Assembly (NCBI GenBank): GCA_036417435.1
Contig: CM070900.1
Coordinates: 35,937,496-36,001,495, forward strand
Length of the DNA: 64,000 nt
Source: Inia geoffrensis
Taxonomy: Eukaryota; Chordata; Mammalia; Artiodactyla; Iniidae
Direction of reading: 5' to 3'
A program made the translations under genes and the position numbers. Positions 52,889-63,735 of the stretch are shown one piece after another (the stretch's first letter is position 1; every line of letters starts with the position of its first letter). The notes below the pieces were generated by a model. That model was not told where the DNA came from, ran no database searches, and saw only the letters and a program-made list of their open reading frames with translations.

Positions 52889-53113
52889 CGGTGGTTCTCA
52901 GCTGGGGTGAGGGTGAGGCATGCAGGTTGGCCCCCAGGAGATATTTTCAGTGTCTGAACATAACTTGATTGTCGTGAGCAGTTAGGGCTGTTAACGGCCT
53001 CTGGTGGGTAGAGACCAAGGATGCTGCTAAGCATCCTACGATGCATAGGACAGCCCCACAGCAAAGAATGATCAGTCCCAAAATATCAGTGGTACTAAGG
53101 AGGAAAAACCCTA
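52889..53113 (+). mobile_element. MER20-like hAT element, full length
   Basis: CGGTGGTTCTCAGCTGGGGT start, GGATGCTGCTAAGCATCCTA, AGGACAGCCCCACAGCAAAG and GGAAAAACCCTA end. Flanks AACCAGAC/CCCCAGAG may be a decayed 8-bp duplication. It inserted at the edge of the MIR. Confidence 0.85.
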
Positions 53114-53329
53114 CCCCAGAGCCTAGTCCGTGTTACTGTGTCCAAGGCTTGTGCTCAAGCAACAGGGCATTCTCTACAAGACGCAGGTCACCAATGATGA
53201 CCCCTCCCTGTGTACTAGGGAGGTACATATGTTCCTTCCTGGCCAGTCACCTCAGCAACCCATACACAGGGCTAATACTGCCTTCCTTCCCTGAGGTCTG
53301 AACATGACCTCTTAAAAGCCTTGTAAGAT
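53114..53329. other. Unassigned sequence
   Basis: No feature recognised. Confidence 0.35.
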
Positions 53330-53805
53330 CTCAGATTCCCTAGCAAAAGCTATGAACTCTCTAGAAATAATATTAATTAAACATATGACGTTGAGGCAGA
53401 AATAGCAAATGCATCAACAGAATAAAAGTAAGATTCTAGAAAGACAACTGTGTATATGTGGGAATTTAGGACCAGGCAAAAATATCCTTTCAAGTCAAAA
53501 AGCAGCCGAGAGGAGTACACAGGAACTCTCTGTACTCTCTATGCAAATTTTCTGTAAATCCAAAGCTATCCTAAAGTTAAAAGCTTATTAAAAAAACAAA
53601 CAAACGAACTGCAGAGGGGGAAACTGGAATCTAGAGAGGAAAATATTAACTTCAGATCTGTCTCACACCTTATGAAAAATATACTTCAGCTGGATGAAAG
53701 CGTTAACTGCAAATAATATAAATATAAGAATAAATCTTTATAGCCTTCACTTCAGAAAGGCCTTTCTAAACAAGGCACATAAGCCTTCAGGGGCAAGAAT
53801 GGCAG
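53330..53805 (+). repeat. Old L1 fragments
   Basis: 53430-53605 is a 3' end (AGGAACTCTCTGTACTCTCT, TTCTGTAAATCCAAAGCTAT, CTAAAGTTAAAAGCTTATTA). 53640-53800 resembles ORF2 (CTCACACCTTATGAAAAATA, GCTGGATGAAAGCGTTAACT). Confidence 0.6.
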
Positions 53806-54689
53806 GTTTGAGACCACCTAGGTGGCCATACAATCACACACTGAAGACAGAAGGGGTGTCAGTTCAGTAGAGAAGGAATCAGAATTGTTTTCTCAATTGT
53901 CCTCTGGGAGAAATTTCACAGCCAAAGCCCTGAATCTCCAATTACAGAAGTCAAAGGGGAAGGGCCCGGGTGGGCTCCCGCTGTCATTCCTCTCTAACTA
54001 GCTTTAGATTTAGAAGGGAAATTCTCCTTCCTGGTGTCACGGGGCTTGAAGGAAGTCTCTGGCAAGCAGATGGAGTGTTACTGGTGCATAGAGCCTAAGC
54101 TTGGCTTTGGGAGAACAGGGGGCTCTTTCCTTGTTATTTTAATATCCGAGCGGATCTGGATGACAGTTCCTCAAGCAGTGGGAGCAGTGGTCACAACTAC
54201 TGTAGGCCAGGCAACCTCTGGTCCCCGCACACCAGGCCCCGGGCCAAAAGATGGCACTGCATGCCTCTCCCCATACCTCAGGAGACAAAGCTAGAGACAA
54301 CTGTTCAGCGACACACGCAAAACCGTGGTATTAGTTTCCTCTGAGATCTGTGTGGTTTTATGCCCACACCTCCAAGAAATACTAAAAATCCAAGACAGTC
54401 ATTTTTTCAGCATAACTTTGAATGTTTATCCCCAATAAGGAATGTATCCAAACAGTCATGACCTTAAAGATACAAATTTCTGGCAGACTAAGGAGCCTAA
54501 GAAAAATCTGTATAAAGGGGTAGGGAAGCTCTTGGCCACCCTTTGATAGTACAGGCAACTGTTTGCAGTTCCTCAGTATTCTTTTTGGAGAACTAAAGAC
54601 ATTTTCCTAGAGAAAAGACAACAAATATCACGTAAAACGCTGTATCAGAGCCCATCTGGAGCGGAAAAAAAATCAGAAGATCTGAGTTC
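53806..54689. other. Unique block (~880 bp), no gene recognised
   Basis: No repeat family recognised. An 86-codon plus-strand frame (54034-54294) has no recognisable motif. Confidence 0.4.
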
Positions 54690-54925
54690 GAGTCCCTCCT
54701 GGGCAGTGGGGCTTTCAGTAGGTCGCTTGACCTCTTTGAGTCTCAATGGGTAAAATGGGGATAACTCATTCATTCAACAAATATTTAATTAGCTCCCATT
54801 ATGTGCCAATTCTACTGTCTCTACTAACCTAACAAATTTTATGGGAGAATTACATGAAATGACCCATGAGAATGCTTTGCAAATTGTAAACCATAAACAT
54901 ACTTCATTAGTCATCATTAAAATAA
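54690..54925 (+). repeat. MIR with L2-like middle
   Basis: GAGTTCGAGTCCCTCCTGGG, TTGAGTCTCAATGGGTAAAA, then an ATTCATTCAACAAATATTTA block, and AATGCTTTGCAAATTGTAAA at the end. Confidence 0.75.
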
Positions 54926-55695
54926 AAAGAATGTCTTGTTGTTATTAAGATTGAGGCCAGGACCAAAATAAGGAACTTTTGCCAGATTGTAGAACAACCA
55001 GAGGGAGGAATCACCATTTGAATTTTAAAAAGTACCCAAAGCTGGCTTTTCGTACTTTTTCGTACACACCCAAGCCTATAAAATGCTGACAGTCAGAGAA
55101 AATAAATATTTGCTACAGATTTAGCCCAAAGGCCCACCCTGAGAAGGTAAGACTACACTAAGTTTCTTCAGGGTCCTTGGAAAAAGGTGGGATGATAGGA
55201 ATTCAGAGATAAGAGGATGACCAAGGATCATCACCGGCCTTCCAGTCAGCACTGCACCCCATCCCATGCCTGGGCCTGGACGGATCCTGAAGAAAAGCCT
55301 CTGGCCCCAGCCAGTCCACGTGCTACCAATCCAAGCAGCTCCAAACTATCTGAGCAAACCCCCAAGTCAACCTTCTACCTTCTTCTCCCTCTGTGAACTC
55401 CAGCATAAAGAGTTTGCTTATCTGTTCTCACAAGTGCTATGACTAAGGACAGCAAGGTGATTTTTATTAAACAAATGAAGAGAAATCTACTCTATTCAAA
55501 TCCATAGTTTACAACATGGGGGCAAATGTCAGCAGTGTACAGCCATCAGAAGAGTTTGGGGAAAAATGAGGCAGAACTCTGGGTAAGCAAGTGAAATAAT
55601 GGACACTGAATGTGCAGGTCCCAAAAGACAAGAAAATACAGTTAAGCCTTCAAGAAAGAAAAGCTACACTATTTGCCCCATTAATATAAAGTCAG
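54926..55695. other. Unique block, no gene recognised
   Basis: No repeats or exon signature recognised. Confidence 0.4.
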
Positions 55696-55905
55696 GTTCA
55701 GCAAAAAAAAAAAAAAAAAAAATTATTTTCAAAACACAAAAACTCTTATACCCAAAGGCAGGACTGAATGAGATCCAATATTATGTAACAAATGGGAAAC
55801 GAATTTGAAAAAGAATAGATACATGTATATGCATAACTGAATCACTTTGCCGTATACCTGAAACTAACACATTGTTAATCAACTATACTCCAATATAAAA
55901 TAAAA
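55696..55905 (+). repeat. A tract and L1 3' UTR fragment
   Basis: An A20 run at 55702-55721, then from about 55785 GAAACGAATTTGAAAAAGAA, CACTTTGCCGTATACCTGAA and CAACTATACTCCAATATAAA, a very short L1 end. Confidence 0.8.
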
Positions 55906-56379
55906 AGTACCATATGTACTATGTAATATTTTCATGCTACTGTCACTGCAAGGAAGTTCATGACTTGCTAAGTAGAGGTTACAGTCTACAACTCCAGGGT
56001 TTAAAGCATATTATTTTATCATCCCTATAGGTTCTACACCACTTCCAGACTCCATCCCACCCCACCCTGAAAATAACGAAAGGTTAAAAATATTTTCCTT
56101 GTGGAAATGGAGCCACATCTTAACTAAAGCACTGGAAATCTCTCCAAGGCCCTGACATTTTTATATTTATAGACCGTGACAAAAGTCTCACCTACTTTTT
56201 AACGTAAACACCTTGATTATATCTTTAATGTGTCATTTACTCTGCAATAACCCACTGTACAAAAGCCAGCTACCTTTCAGACAGAGGATAAGTACGTAAT
56301 AAATCAGCCTGCCATGATTATTTTTCCCAGCTCATACTCACAGCCAGCTCCTAAAATTTCGTTTTACTTTGTCTTTCCA
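55906..56379. other. Unique AT-rich sequence left of the CpG island
   Basis: No repeat recognised; could contain promoter-proximal sequence if the island is transcribed. TTTATATTTATAG at 56160-56172 is TATA-like but ~220 bp outside. Confidence 0.35.
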
Positions 56380-57040
56380 ACTCAGCGGCCGTTCTTCCCC
56401 TCCTCTTTTTGCTACTCCCTCCTGTCCACCCGGCCCACCCAGGCGTTGCCGCTGCCCGGGTGTTACCACTTCAGTCGGCCCTGCTGCCGCCGTCCAGGGG
56501 AGGAAGAGCGCTGTCAAGTGTCTTGGAGCAAGAACATCTTTCTGGAGAAAGGCTCTTGCTCGCAGGGGTAGAGGAAGGCACGCAAGGGCCTATTTGCATA
56601 TGCTTTTATTCCATTTCCACACCCTGCACGCTAACGCTCTCTGGAAAGTCCCTTCTCGATTCCCTCTTGGGCGCAGAGAAGGGGGAAGAGGCTGGGCCGG
56701 AGTGGAAGGTTCCAGCCTGGCAGGGTCAGCCTCTCCCTGGGGAATAGCCTCAACCTCCCTCCCGCTACCCGCTGAGTCCGGACCCACGGGCGGGGACACG
56801 AGACCCGCTGCACGCGCGCTGGGGGAGCCGACGACGCGCTCGGCTGGCGCGCTCTGGAGAGTTCTGGGCAGGATGCTCGTGCTCTGCTCCAGCCTCCCCC
56901 GGGGAAGTTCTGGTCAGGCGCTCGGTCCCGGGCTTCCTGTCTGTACTCTTCGCAGCCCCGCGGGGAAACCCCCGAGAGCTCTAACCGCTGCCCAACGAGC
57001 CCGTCCACCTTTCAAGTACGCGCAGCTTGAGTTTCGGTTC
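56380..57040. promoter_or_regulatory. CpG island, candidate promoter
   Basis: By hand count the core 56761-57030 holds about 31 CpGs in 270 bp at roughly two-thirds GC, an observed/expected ratio near 1. The left part adds about 17 more. It is not SINE-derived and contains no recognised repeat. Plausible motifs include an octamer ATTTGCAT (56592-56599). A 233-codon plus-strand frame (56369-57070) and a 125-codon minus-strand frame (56631-57008) overlap here. The first starts on TTG, and long frames on both strands are expected in stop-poor GC-rich DNA. The peptide is not recognised. Best read as an unassigned promoter (mRNA first exon or long non-coding RNA); direction is undetermined. Confidence 0.65.
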
Positions 57041-57059
57041 AAACCTCAATTTAACGTTA

Positions 57060-57172
57060 ACCATAAATAAGTAAATAAATAAAGAATGAATAAATAAATA
57101 ACACGTGTGCAGGCATTCATTTAAAAAGAAAGAAGAGAAAAAGAGGAGAAGAAAAGCAAAAAAGAAAAGAGA
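57060..57172. repeat. (AAAT)n and polypurine tract
   Basis: AATAAGTAAATAAATAAAGA-type repeats to about 57100, then an A/G-only run (AGAAAGAAGAGAAAAAGAGG onward) to 57172. Confidence 0.9.
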
Positions 57173-57359
57173 ATCAGCCTTTGGGGTCAAGATCAGTGCT
57201 GCAGATACACAAGGCCTGAATCTGTTTGAACAAATGGACGCTTTTAAACCGGCTGCTTGAAGTGAGCTCTGACCTAGCCAGGCAGGAGACCCGGAAATGT
57301 TTTTCCCAGTACTTTTCTCTGAAATGTGGAGATACAAAGCTGCCTCACTCAGCTAAGAA
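57173..57359. other. Unassigned spacer
   Basis: No feature recognised. Confidence 0.35.
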
Positions 57360-57560
57360 TAACAATAATAGCTCAACTTTAATGGGCTCTTACTATGCAC
57401 CAGGCATTCTGCTCAGTGTTTCACAGGCAAGGGCTTTCCTAATCCCACAGCAGCATGTCAGGGAGCCGGTATTATGACCCCATTTTACTGAAAAGAGAGT
57501 TTTATCTCCCAGGAGGCTAGGGTGACTTGCCCAAAGCCACACAATTAGGAACTGCTGCCA
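57360..57560 (-). repeat. MIR, antisense
   Basis: GGGCTCTTACTATGCACCAG, CCCCATTTTACTGAAAAGAG and GGTGACTTGCCCAAAGCCAC. Confidence 0.88.
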
Positions 57561-57834
57561 GGGGGTACCACCGTTTGCTGCTCCTTTTCCCAAACTGGAA
57601 AGGCCCCCCTAAACCCTTGGAATATGCAATTGCAAATGAAGATTCCCAGACAAGATAAATATACCCTCTCCCTACACTGGAAATTTACCCATGGACAGAA
57701 AAGAGCCAATTTAAAGGTTTTTGCTTCCAAGCAGAGTTAGTCATTTCCCTTACCTCCCCAGAAGGTGTTCGTTGCTCACCTTGCTGGGCTCCCAAAAGCT
57801 TTGTTTGCCCTTCTAATATAGGTAACTTTTTAAA
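57561..57834. other. Unassigned sequence
   Basis: No feature recognised. Confidence 0.35.
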
Positions 57835-58085
57835 AAGCACATATTTATTGAACACTTATTATATGCCAGACACTGTACATACATACAGGTTCTTATTCAA
57901 TCCTCCCAACAACACCAAAAAGTATATCCTATTATTATCCCGATTACAAATGAGGCTCAGAGACATTAAAAACTTGCCCAAGGTCACATAGCCAGAAATT
58001 AGCAGAGCCAGGGTTTGAACTGAGGTTCCCTCTCCTGGGATCTCTGAACCCCACGTGCTGCATTACACCGCCGCTGAAGGGGACC
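57835..58085 (-). repeat. MIR, full length, antisense
   Basis: AACACTTATTATATGCCAGA, TATTATTATCCCGATTACAA, AACTTGCCCAAGGTCACATA and GAGCCAGGGTTTGAACTGAG. Confidence 0.93.
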
Positions 58086-58764
58086 AACGTCAAAACTCTG
58101 TATTGATGTGAGATTCTCTCTCGAGAAAGGAGCTCCTTGGGAGTATGGGCCTGGCCCCAGGCATCTGAGTCAGCTCTGGGCTGACTCTTAGGAATTATGT
58201 AGCACTTTCTGAAACACTGGATGGATGAGAGGAAGGATAAGGTGACCAGAAGAGTTAAGTGTACTCTTGACCCATTCCACATTGAAATAAGGAGTAAATG
58301 ACCTATTTGTGAAGCTTTTACAAAGGGTTAAGAGCTACATCATGTCAATTAGTGAGGATCTTGTTGAAAGAGATCTGAAGTCATTTGGATCCCTTAACTG
58401 GGGCTTGACTCAAATGGAATAAACAGAAGGAACCCAGGCCTGGCTGGTTTCTGCTAACAAGCTCATTACCCTGTTCCAGTCAGTTAACTTGATTTCTGCA
58501 TTCCTAAGGGCTCCTTCACAACACCTGGGGCTCCTTTGGTATGGTTTTCTAGAACCAAGCAAGTGGATGCCGCAGAGCCAGGATTTAAGTAGCTACATGC
58601 CGCCAGCTGTATGCACCTCCATTGTCTATTACCTGGGTAAGAACAGACCCTAAAATCTTGAGCCAGGTTTTCATGGATAATATAGGAATTTAGCCTCATC
58701 CTTTTATAGTCAAAATTTATATCATTTTTGTGTTATTTTGTTGAGGGGGGTGGTGAACTGAAAC
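58086..58764. promoter_or_regulatory. Unique block, candidate conserved element at 58300-58510
   Basis: ATCATGTCAATTAGTGAGG (58339-58357) and GTTAACTTGATTTCTG (58484-58499) are homeodomain/HNF1-like words in otherwise unique DNA. No exon is seen. Speculative. Confidence 0.3.
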
Positions 58765-58945
58765 ACCATTTATGGAATTTATATGCCAGGCAAAGTGCTA
58801 GGCACTTTAGCTAAATTCTCATTTAATGCACTTAAAATAGGTGTTAACATCCATCCTACAGGTAATAATGTACAGATGACTGACTGAGGCTCAGAGAAGT
58901 TCCATCACTTCCCAGAGTTACAATTAGAAAGGTGATGCTGGGACG
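58765..58945 (-). repeat. MIR, antisense
   Basis: TATGCCAGGCAAAGTGCTAG, CTGAGGCTCAGAGAAGTTCC and TCACTTCCCAGAGTTACAAT. Confidence 0.88.
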
Positions 58946-60200
58946 AGGGGAATTTTTTAATGAATATGAATCTTCCTGGGTGACAAGAACACTGCCTTTC
59001 CTGGTTTGGAGCCCCAAACTAACTAAATGCCATGCTACATTCTTTACAGGTGCTCACAAACATGAAAATTAATAGGATTACTGGGCTGGACCTATTTTCT
59101 ACCCAGTTACTTGGGATGCAATGTGTACAACATCAATGTGAAAAATTTTAAGCCCTGCATTGTTTTATTTTAAATCCAAGCAGGGCCACCCTTCCTTTTG
59201 AATAACTCACTCACCCATCCCCCACGCTCTACCATTGTATTAGACATTTCTAAATGAATCCATATCCCACAGGAAATATTACATAAGGAAGTCCTTGATT
59301 TTCCCCAAAACTGTTAACAGAAAATAATGTTGATATATAACTTGGCTTAAAGTTCATAAATTGATACAATATTATGATGTTATGTTGGGGAGGCATTTAA
59401 TTAAACATTTATTAGCTTTGATTTTATAGTTTTCTTTTTGAATTTTGGAGCCAGCCAGTTCTTCCCTAATGAGCCCTGGAAAAGCACCAATAGGCAACAT
59501 CCAGAGTCTCTGATATGTTACCTGGTTCCATGTTTAAGAGATGGCCTTGCTCCACGGTTCACGACGCACATACACGAAGCTTGAGAATCTTGCCACTGTG
59601 TGAAATATCACAGTGTGGGCTCAGGGGTACAAAAAGGTCATACTGGAAAGATGACCTCAAAAGTGCCCCTGAGTACTTTAGGGACGTCTCCACCTGAGTT
59701 CTTTGGCCCTCAGACGCTTTGATCCACTACTAGGAAACTGTGACATAGATAGCTATGAAAAATACTTCCAAGTGTCATGATGATGCTTGTGTTTCCAGCC
59801 CACTCAGTAGCTGAGATGCTTGGGGTTCTTGAACCCAGGAAATCCCCAATAAGACAGGCTCTGTTGGGGTGAGGGTTAGAGCTTGTGCCTCAAACAGCTT
59901 ATAGTTCAGCTGGAGCCCAGAATGAGGATTCAATTCACCCTCCTCTCTGCAAGTTCAAGGGAGGGTTAGCGGTCCCTGGTGGACAGTCTCTATCCAAAGG
60001 AAAACCCAATGTCACCAAGTGCCCTTCGGCTCAGGTGCCTCATACAGAGCATGTGAGCAGCAGAAGGCCTCCAGGCTGCCACACCCCAGCTTCCCCGCCC
60101 TCCGTCATATCGCAGGACTGTCTGGCATGTGTGCCTTGTCCAACGTTTTTAACTTTTCATTTGTGCACAACTGGTCTCTCCAACTAGCTTAACACCCTTT
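58946..60200. other. Unique block (~1.25 kb), no gene recognised
   Basis: No repeat family recognised. AT-rich at 59270-59440. Frames up to 100 codons (59885-60187) without recognisable domains. Confidence 0.4.
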
Positions 60201-60202
60201 AA

Positions 60203-60395
60203 GGCACGAAGTAGCAGTAGAAAGAGCCAGACCATTAGACTCCAGCTGAGAAAAAGTAACTTAGCTTTTACTGACTTCTAACACAACTGGGAATAACTCC
60301 TATCTGACAGGGGTGTGTTAAAGCTTAAATTTATTTTAAAAAAGCAGTAAAGTGCCAAACATAATACATGGTCCTTGGCACGCCCTGAAAATGAC
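60203..60395 (+). repeat. MIR, diverged
   Basis: AGAAAGAGCCAGACCATTAG, AACTTAGCTTTTACTGACTT, AAGTGCCAAACATAATACAT. Confidence 0.65.
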
Positions 60396-60740
60396 AAAGC
60401 AAACAGATCACCTATTAAATAGCTTTGTATTTCTTGCATGGCCTTTCCCCAAGCTGGACCTCCAGAGAGCTAGTGCCCAGTGCAGAGATGGTACTACACT
60501 GTGACAGAAACAGGCAGGAAGATAATAATGATGCCCATTGCATTCCTGCATTCTCAGAGGCTGTTCCTGAACCTGAAAACCAAGCAGCTCTAAGGTGGGA
60601 ATGACACAGTGGGCCTGAAAGAGCAGTAGAGCATCACCATCCCCAAATGTGGAAGACTGACACAATCGGACCCAGCAAATGAAGGAAGTCATCAATAATG
60701 TAGCAAAGATTTGGCCAAACAATGCTCATGAGTAAAGCTG
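60396..60740. other. Unassigned sequence
   Basis: No feature recognised. Antisense frame of 104 codons without motif. Confidence 0.35.
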
Positions 60741-60744
60741 TCTT

Positions 60745-61044
60745 AACATCAAAACATTGACAAGTCTAACTGTCAAAAATAGGGGGTTGGGGGCTTCCCT
60801 GGTGGTGCAGTGGTTGAGAGTCCGCCTGCCGATGCAGGGGACACGGGTTCGTGCCCCGGTCCGGGAAGATCCCACGTGCCGCGGAGCGGCTGGGCCCGTG
60901 AGCCATGGCCGCTGAGCCTGTGCGTCCAGAGCCTGTGCTCCGCAATGGGAGAGGCCACAAGAGTGAGAGGTCCGCATACCAAAAAAAAAAATAGGGAGTT
61001 GGCAAAATAAATTATGGTGCATCTACCAAAGAAGTGTATTCACT
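60745..61044 (+). repeat. Old L1 fragment around a SINE
   Basis: TGGCAAAATAAATTATGGTG and CATCTACCAAAGAAGTGTAT after the SINE are L1-like; the left part is very short. Confidence 0.55.
60791..60987 (+). mobile_element. CHR-type SINE, compact form
   Basis: Full length with a short A tail. Target duplication AAAATAGGGGGTTGG at 60776-60790 and AAAATAGGGAGTTGG at 60988-61002. Confidence 0.97.
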
Positions 61045-61602
61045 CTACTTAAAGCGATGATGCCAACCTAAATAAATTTCCATCAACAGAGGAATGGATA
61101 AATAAGATGTGGTACATATACACAGTGGAATATTAGCCATAGAAAGGAACGAAATCGTGCCATTTGCAGAGATGTGGATGGATCTAGAGATTGTCACACA
61201 GGGTGAAGTAAGTCAGAAAGAGAAAAACAAATATTGCTTATATGTGGAATCTAGAAAAATGGTACAGATGAACTTACTTGCAAAGCAGAAATAGAGTCAC
61301 AGATGTAGAGAATAAATTTATGGATACCAAGAAGGGAAGCCGGGGTGGTATGAATTGGGAGAATGGGACTGACATATACACACTACTACACAGAAAATAG
61401 ATAGCTAATGAGAACCTACTGCATAGAACAGGGAACTCTACTGAATGCTCTGCGGTGACCCAAATGGGAAGGAAATCTAAAAATGAGTAGATATATGTAT
61501 ATGTATAACTGATTCATTTTGCTGTACAGCAGAAATTAACACAACACTGTAAAGCAACCATACTCCAATAAAAATTAATTTTAAAAAATAAAAAATACAG
61601 TG
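61045..61602 (+). mobile_element. L1 3' end, artiodactyl/cetacean type
   Basis: GAGGAATGGATAAATAAGAT, GGTACATATACACAGTGGAA, ACTGCATAGAACAGGGAACT, GGTGACCCAAATGGGAAGGA and CATACTCCAATAAAAATTAA. 5'-truncated; ORF2 end is present but broken. Confidence 0.93.
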
Positions 61603-61641
61603 ATGATGCTAAAGAATGCTTCACAGCTTTTAAGATCTTAT

Positions 61642-61645
<4 letters not shown>

Positions 61646-61675
<30 letters not shown>

Positions 61676-61865
61676 AGTACGCGGGCCTCTCCCTGTTGTG
61701 GCCTCTCCCGTTGCGGAGCACAGGCTCCGGACGCGCAGGCTCAGCGGCCATGGCTCACGGGCCCAGCCGCTCCGCGGCATGTGGGATCTTCCTGGACCGG
61801 GGCACGAACCCGTGTCCCCTGCATCGGCAGGCGGACTCTCAAGCACTGCGCCACCAGAGAAGCCC
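61646..61865 (-). mobile_element. CHR-type SINE, compact form
   Basis: Antisense with the longest T tail here (about 28). Flanks ATAGATTTTTT and ATAGATATTTTT are the probable target duplication. Faces the plus-strand SINE at 60791-60987. Confidence 0.96.
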
Positions 61866-62130
61866 ATAGATATTTTTAAAAGGGAAATAATACTACAAAA
61901 AGCTGTTGTCATGTAATTTCTATAAGAAAAAGTGAAAGCAACACACCAAGAAGAGTAGTTACGTACAAAAGGGAGATGGAACTACATGAGGGGTTTCTTA
62001 AATTTTCTCATCTGTGCTTCTAAATTTAAAAAATTATCCAAGTGTATTACTTTTATAAAAAGAGGGAAAGTGTTAGTTTGAGAGAGAGAGAAAGGAAGAA
62101 CAGGAAGGAGGAGGAGAAGGACAAAAGGGA
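61866..62130 (+). repeat. Old L1 3' end and a GA-rich tract
   Basis: GAGGGGTTTCTTAAATTTTC, CATCTGTGCTTCTAAATTTA and GTGTATTACTTTTATAAAAA look like an L1 end. An A/G tract follows (62076-62130). Confidence 0.5.
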
Positions 62131-62489
62131 AGGAGGTTAGCAAGCAGGGGTTCATAAACATCTTCCCACCAAGCTGCTTCCCCTCTACAAACCTTTCTGC
62201 TCTTCTCTTCCTTCAAAGCTTCTGCTGAGGAAAAACAATACCAGCCACGCTGCTAGTAAAAGATGCTAGATAAAAGCCCAGGAATATATACCCCATGCGT
62301 TAACAGAGTGTAAATATTTATAGATCAAAGACGAATGCAATTTAAGGGTAATTTTAAGCAAAAATTACTCTGTCTTTCCCATGAACTCCTAAAAGCATGA
62401 TGGGACCCTGAAACTGCCCAAAGCTTTCAACTAAGTGGAATGATCAGAGAGATATAGGAACATCATCTTCTTCAAAAAGCATCCCGAGG
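62131..62489. other. Unassigned sequence
   Basis: No repeat or gene recognised. Confidence 0.35.
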
Positions 62490-62830
62490 ACTCCCCTGGT
62501 GGCACAGTGGTTAAGAATCTGCCTGCCAATGCAGGGGACACGGGTTCGAGCCCTGGTCCACGAAGATCCCACATGTTGCGGAGCGGCTGGGCCCGTGCGC
62601 CACAACTACTGAGCCTGTGCTCTAGAGCCTGCGAGCCACAACTATTGAGGCCACATGCCACAACTACTGAAGCCTGCGTGCCTAGAGCCCGTGCTCCGCA
62701 AGAGAAGCCACTGCAATAAGCCCTCGCACCACACGAAGAGTAGCCCCTGCTCGCCACAACTAGAGAAAGCCTGCACGCGGCAATGAAGACCCAATGAAGC
62801 CAAAAGTAAATAAATAAATTTATTCTTAAA
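62490..62830 (+). mobile_element. CHR-type SINE, long form
   Basis: ACTCCCCTGGTGGCACAGTG head, CACAACTACTGAGCC-type repeats, CTAGAGAAAGCCTGCACGCG and a TAAATAAATAAATTTATTC end. Target duplication AAAAAGCATCCCGAGGA (62473-62489) and AAAAAGCATCCTGAGGA (62831-62847). Confidence 0.96.
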
Positions 62831-62957
62831 AAAAAGCATCCTGAGGAAAAATACAGATTGCAGCAAATAGAATTAGGGAAGTGATTTTTGTGGAGCAGAA
62901 CTACTTTAGATCCCAACCTGGGTCTGGTAAAAAACCATGGTGTCATGTTGAAGCAGC

Positions 62958-63178
62958 AGGTCCAGACCCAGGCTGCCTATGTTGAATTTGTTTGCGTCTA
63001 CTTACCAAGTAGGCAACTTACTTGATCTCATTCTGCCTCTGTTGCCTCATCCTAGGGATAGAAAAAATAGTAGTGCCTCACAGGGTTTTCTTTAGCACTA
63101 AATGAGCTGGTACATGTAAAATGTTTAGAACTATGGCCAACATACAGTAGGTACTCGATAAATAAATAATTGATGATC
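62958..63178 (+). repeat. MIR, nearly full length
   Basis: CTACTTACCAAGTAGGCAAC, CTCTGTTGCCTCATCCTAGG, TGAGCTGGTACATGTAAAAT and CATACAGTAGGTACTCGATA. Confidence 0.88.
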
Positions 63179-63224
63179 CTAGTAGGCACTTACTATATAC
63201 TGGCTGCCTAGCATCCACTTCCCT

Positions 63225-63735
63225 TCCCAACACTGCTGGAGATCTCCTTTGTGAAATCACCACTCCCCCATTCTCAACCTCGTTATTTTGAATGGAATTG
63301 ATCCTATGCTCCCCTCCAAAAGTGGTTACTGATGGGCTTAAACCACACTTCAGGACAATGATGACTGGTTCAGGAAAGGGCCCATGACCCAAGTCAGGGC
63401 AATGAAAGAGAAGCAATTCTGAGGCTCCTTGAGGAATCTCCAAAAGACACCCTCTCTCTCCCCCTAGATGATGTAGTATATGGATATTGGGTCTACAGCT
63501 GCCATGCCATTTAGCTACCATAAGGGGGGTCTGGAGCTGCCACAGGGACTCATGCAAGAGCTGAAAATGAAGCCGTCATTAAAAAAGCTCTTGATGATAT
63601 CACTGGATTCCCTGGATGGGTACTCACCTGAGGCTAGCTACTGCTAAACAATTCAGTTATGTGAGACAATAAACTATTACTTAAGCCAGTTTGTTTTGGC
63701 TTTCTGTAACTTGCACATAAGAAGCACTAATCGAT
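63225..63735 (+). mobile_element. MLT1/MER-like LTR fossil
   Basis: CAAGTCAGGGCAATGAAAGA, AGGAATCTCCAAAAGACACC, GAGACAATAAACTATTACTT and AAGCCAGTTTGTTTTGGCTT, ending CTGTAACTTGCACATAAGAA. AATAAA (63668-63673) precedes the AAGCCAGTTTG block, as in ERVL-MaLR LTRs. The exact ends and family are unclear. Confidence 0.6.

Noticed and set aside
56369..57070. 233-codon open frame in the CpG island
   Set aside because: Non-ATG start, no recognisable domain, long opposing frame on the other strand. GC-rich DNA lacks stops by composition.
62431..62946. 171-codon antisense frame
   Set aside because: Its middle is the antisense of the long CHR SINE at 62490-62830.
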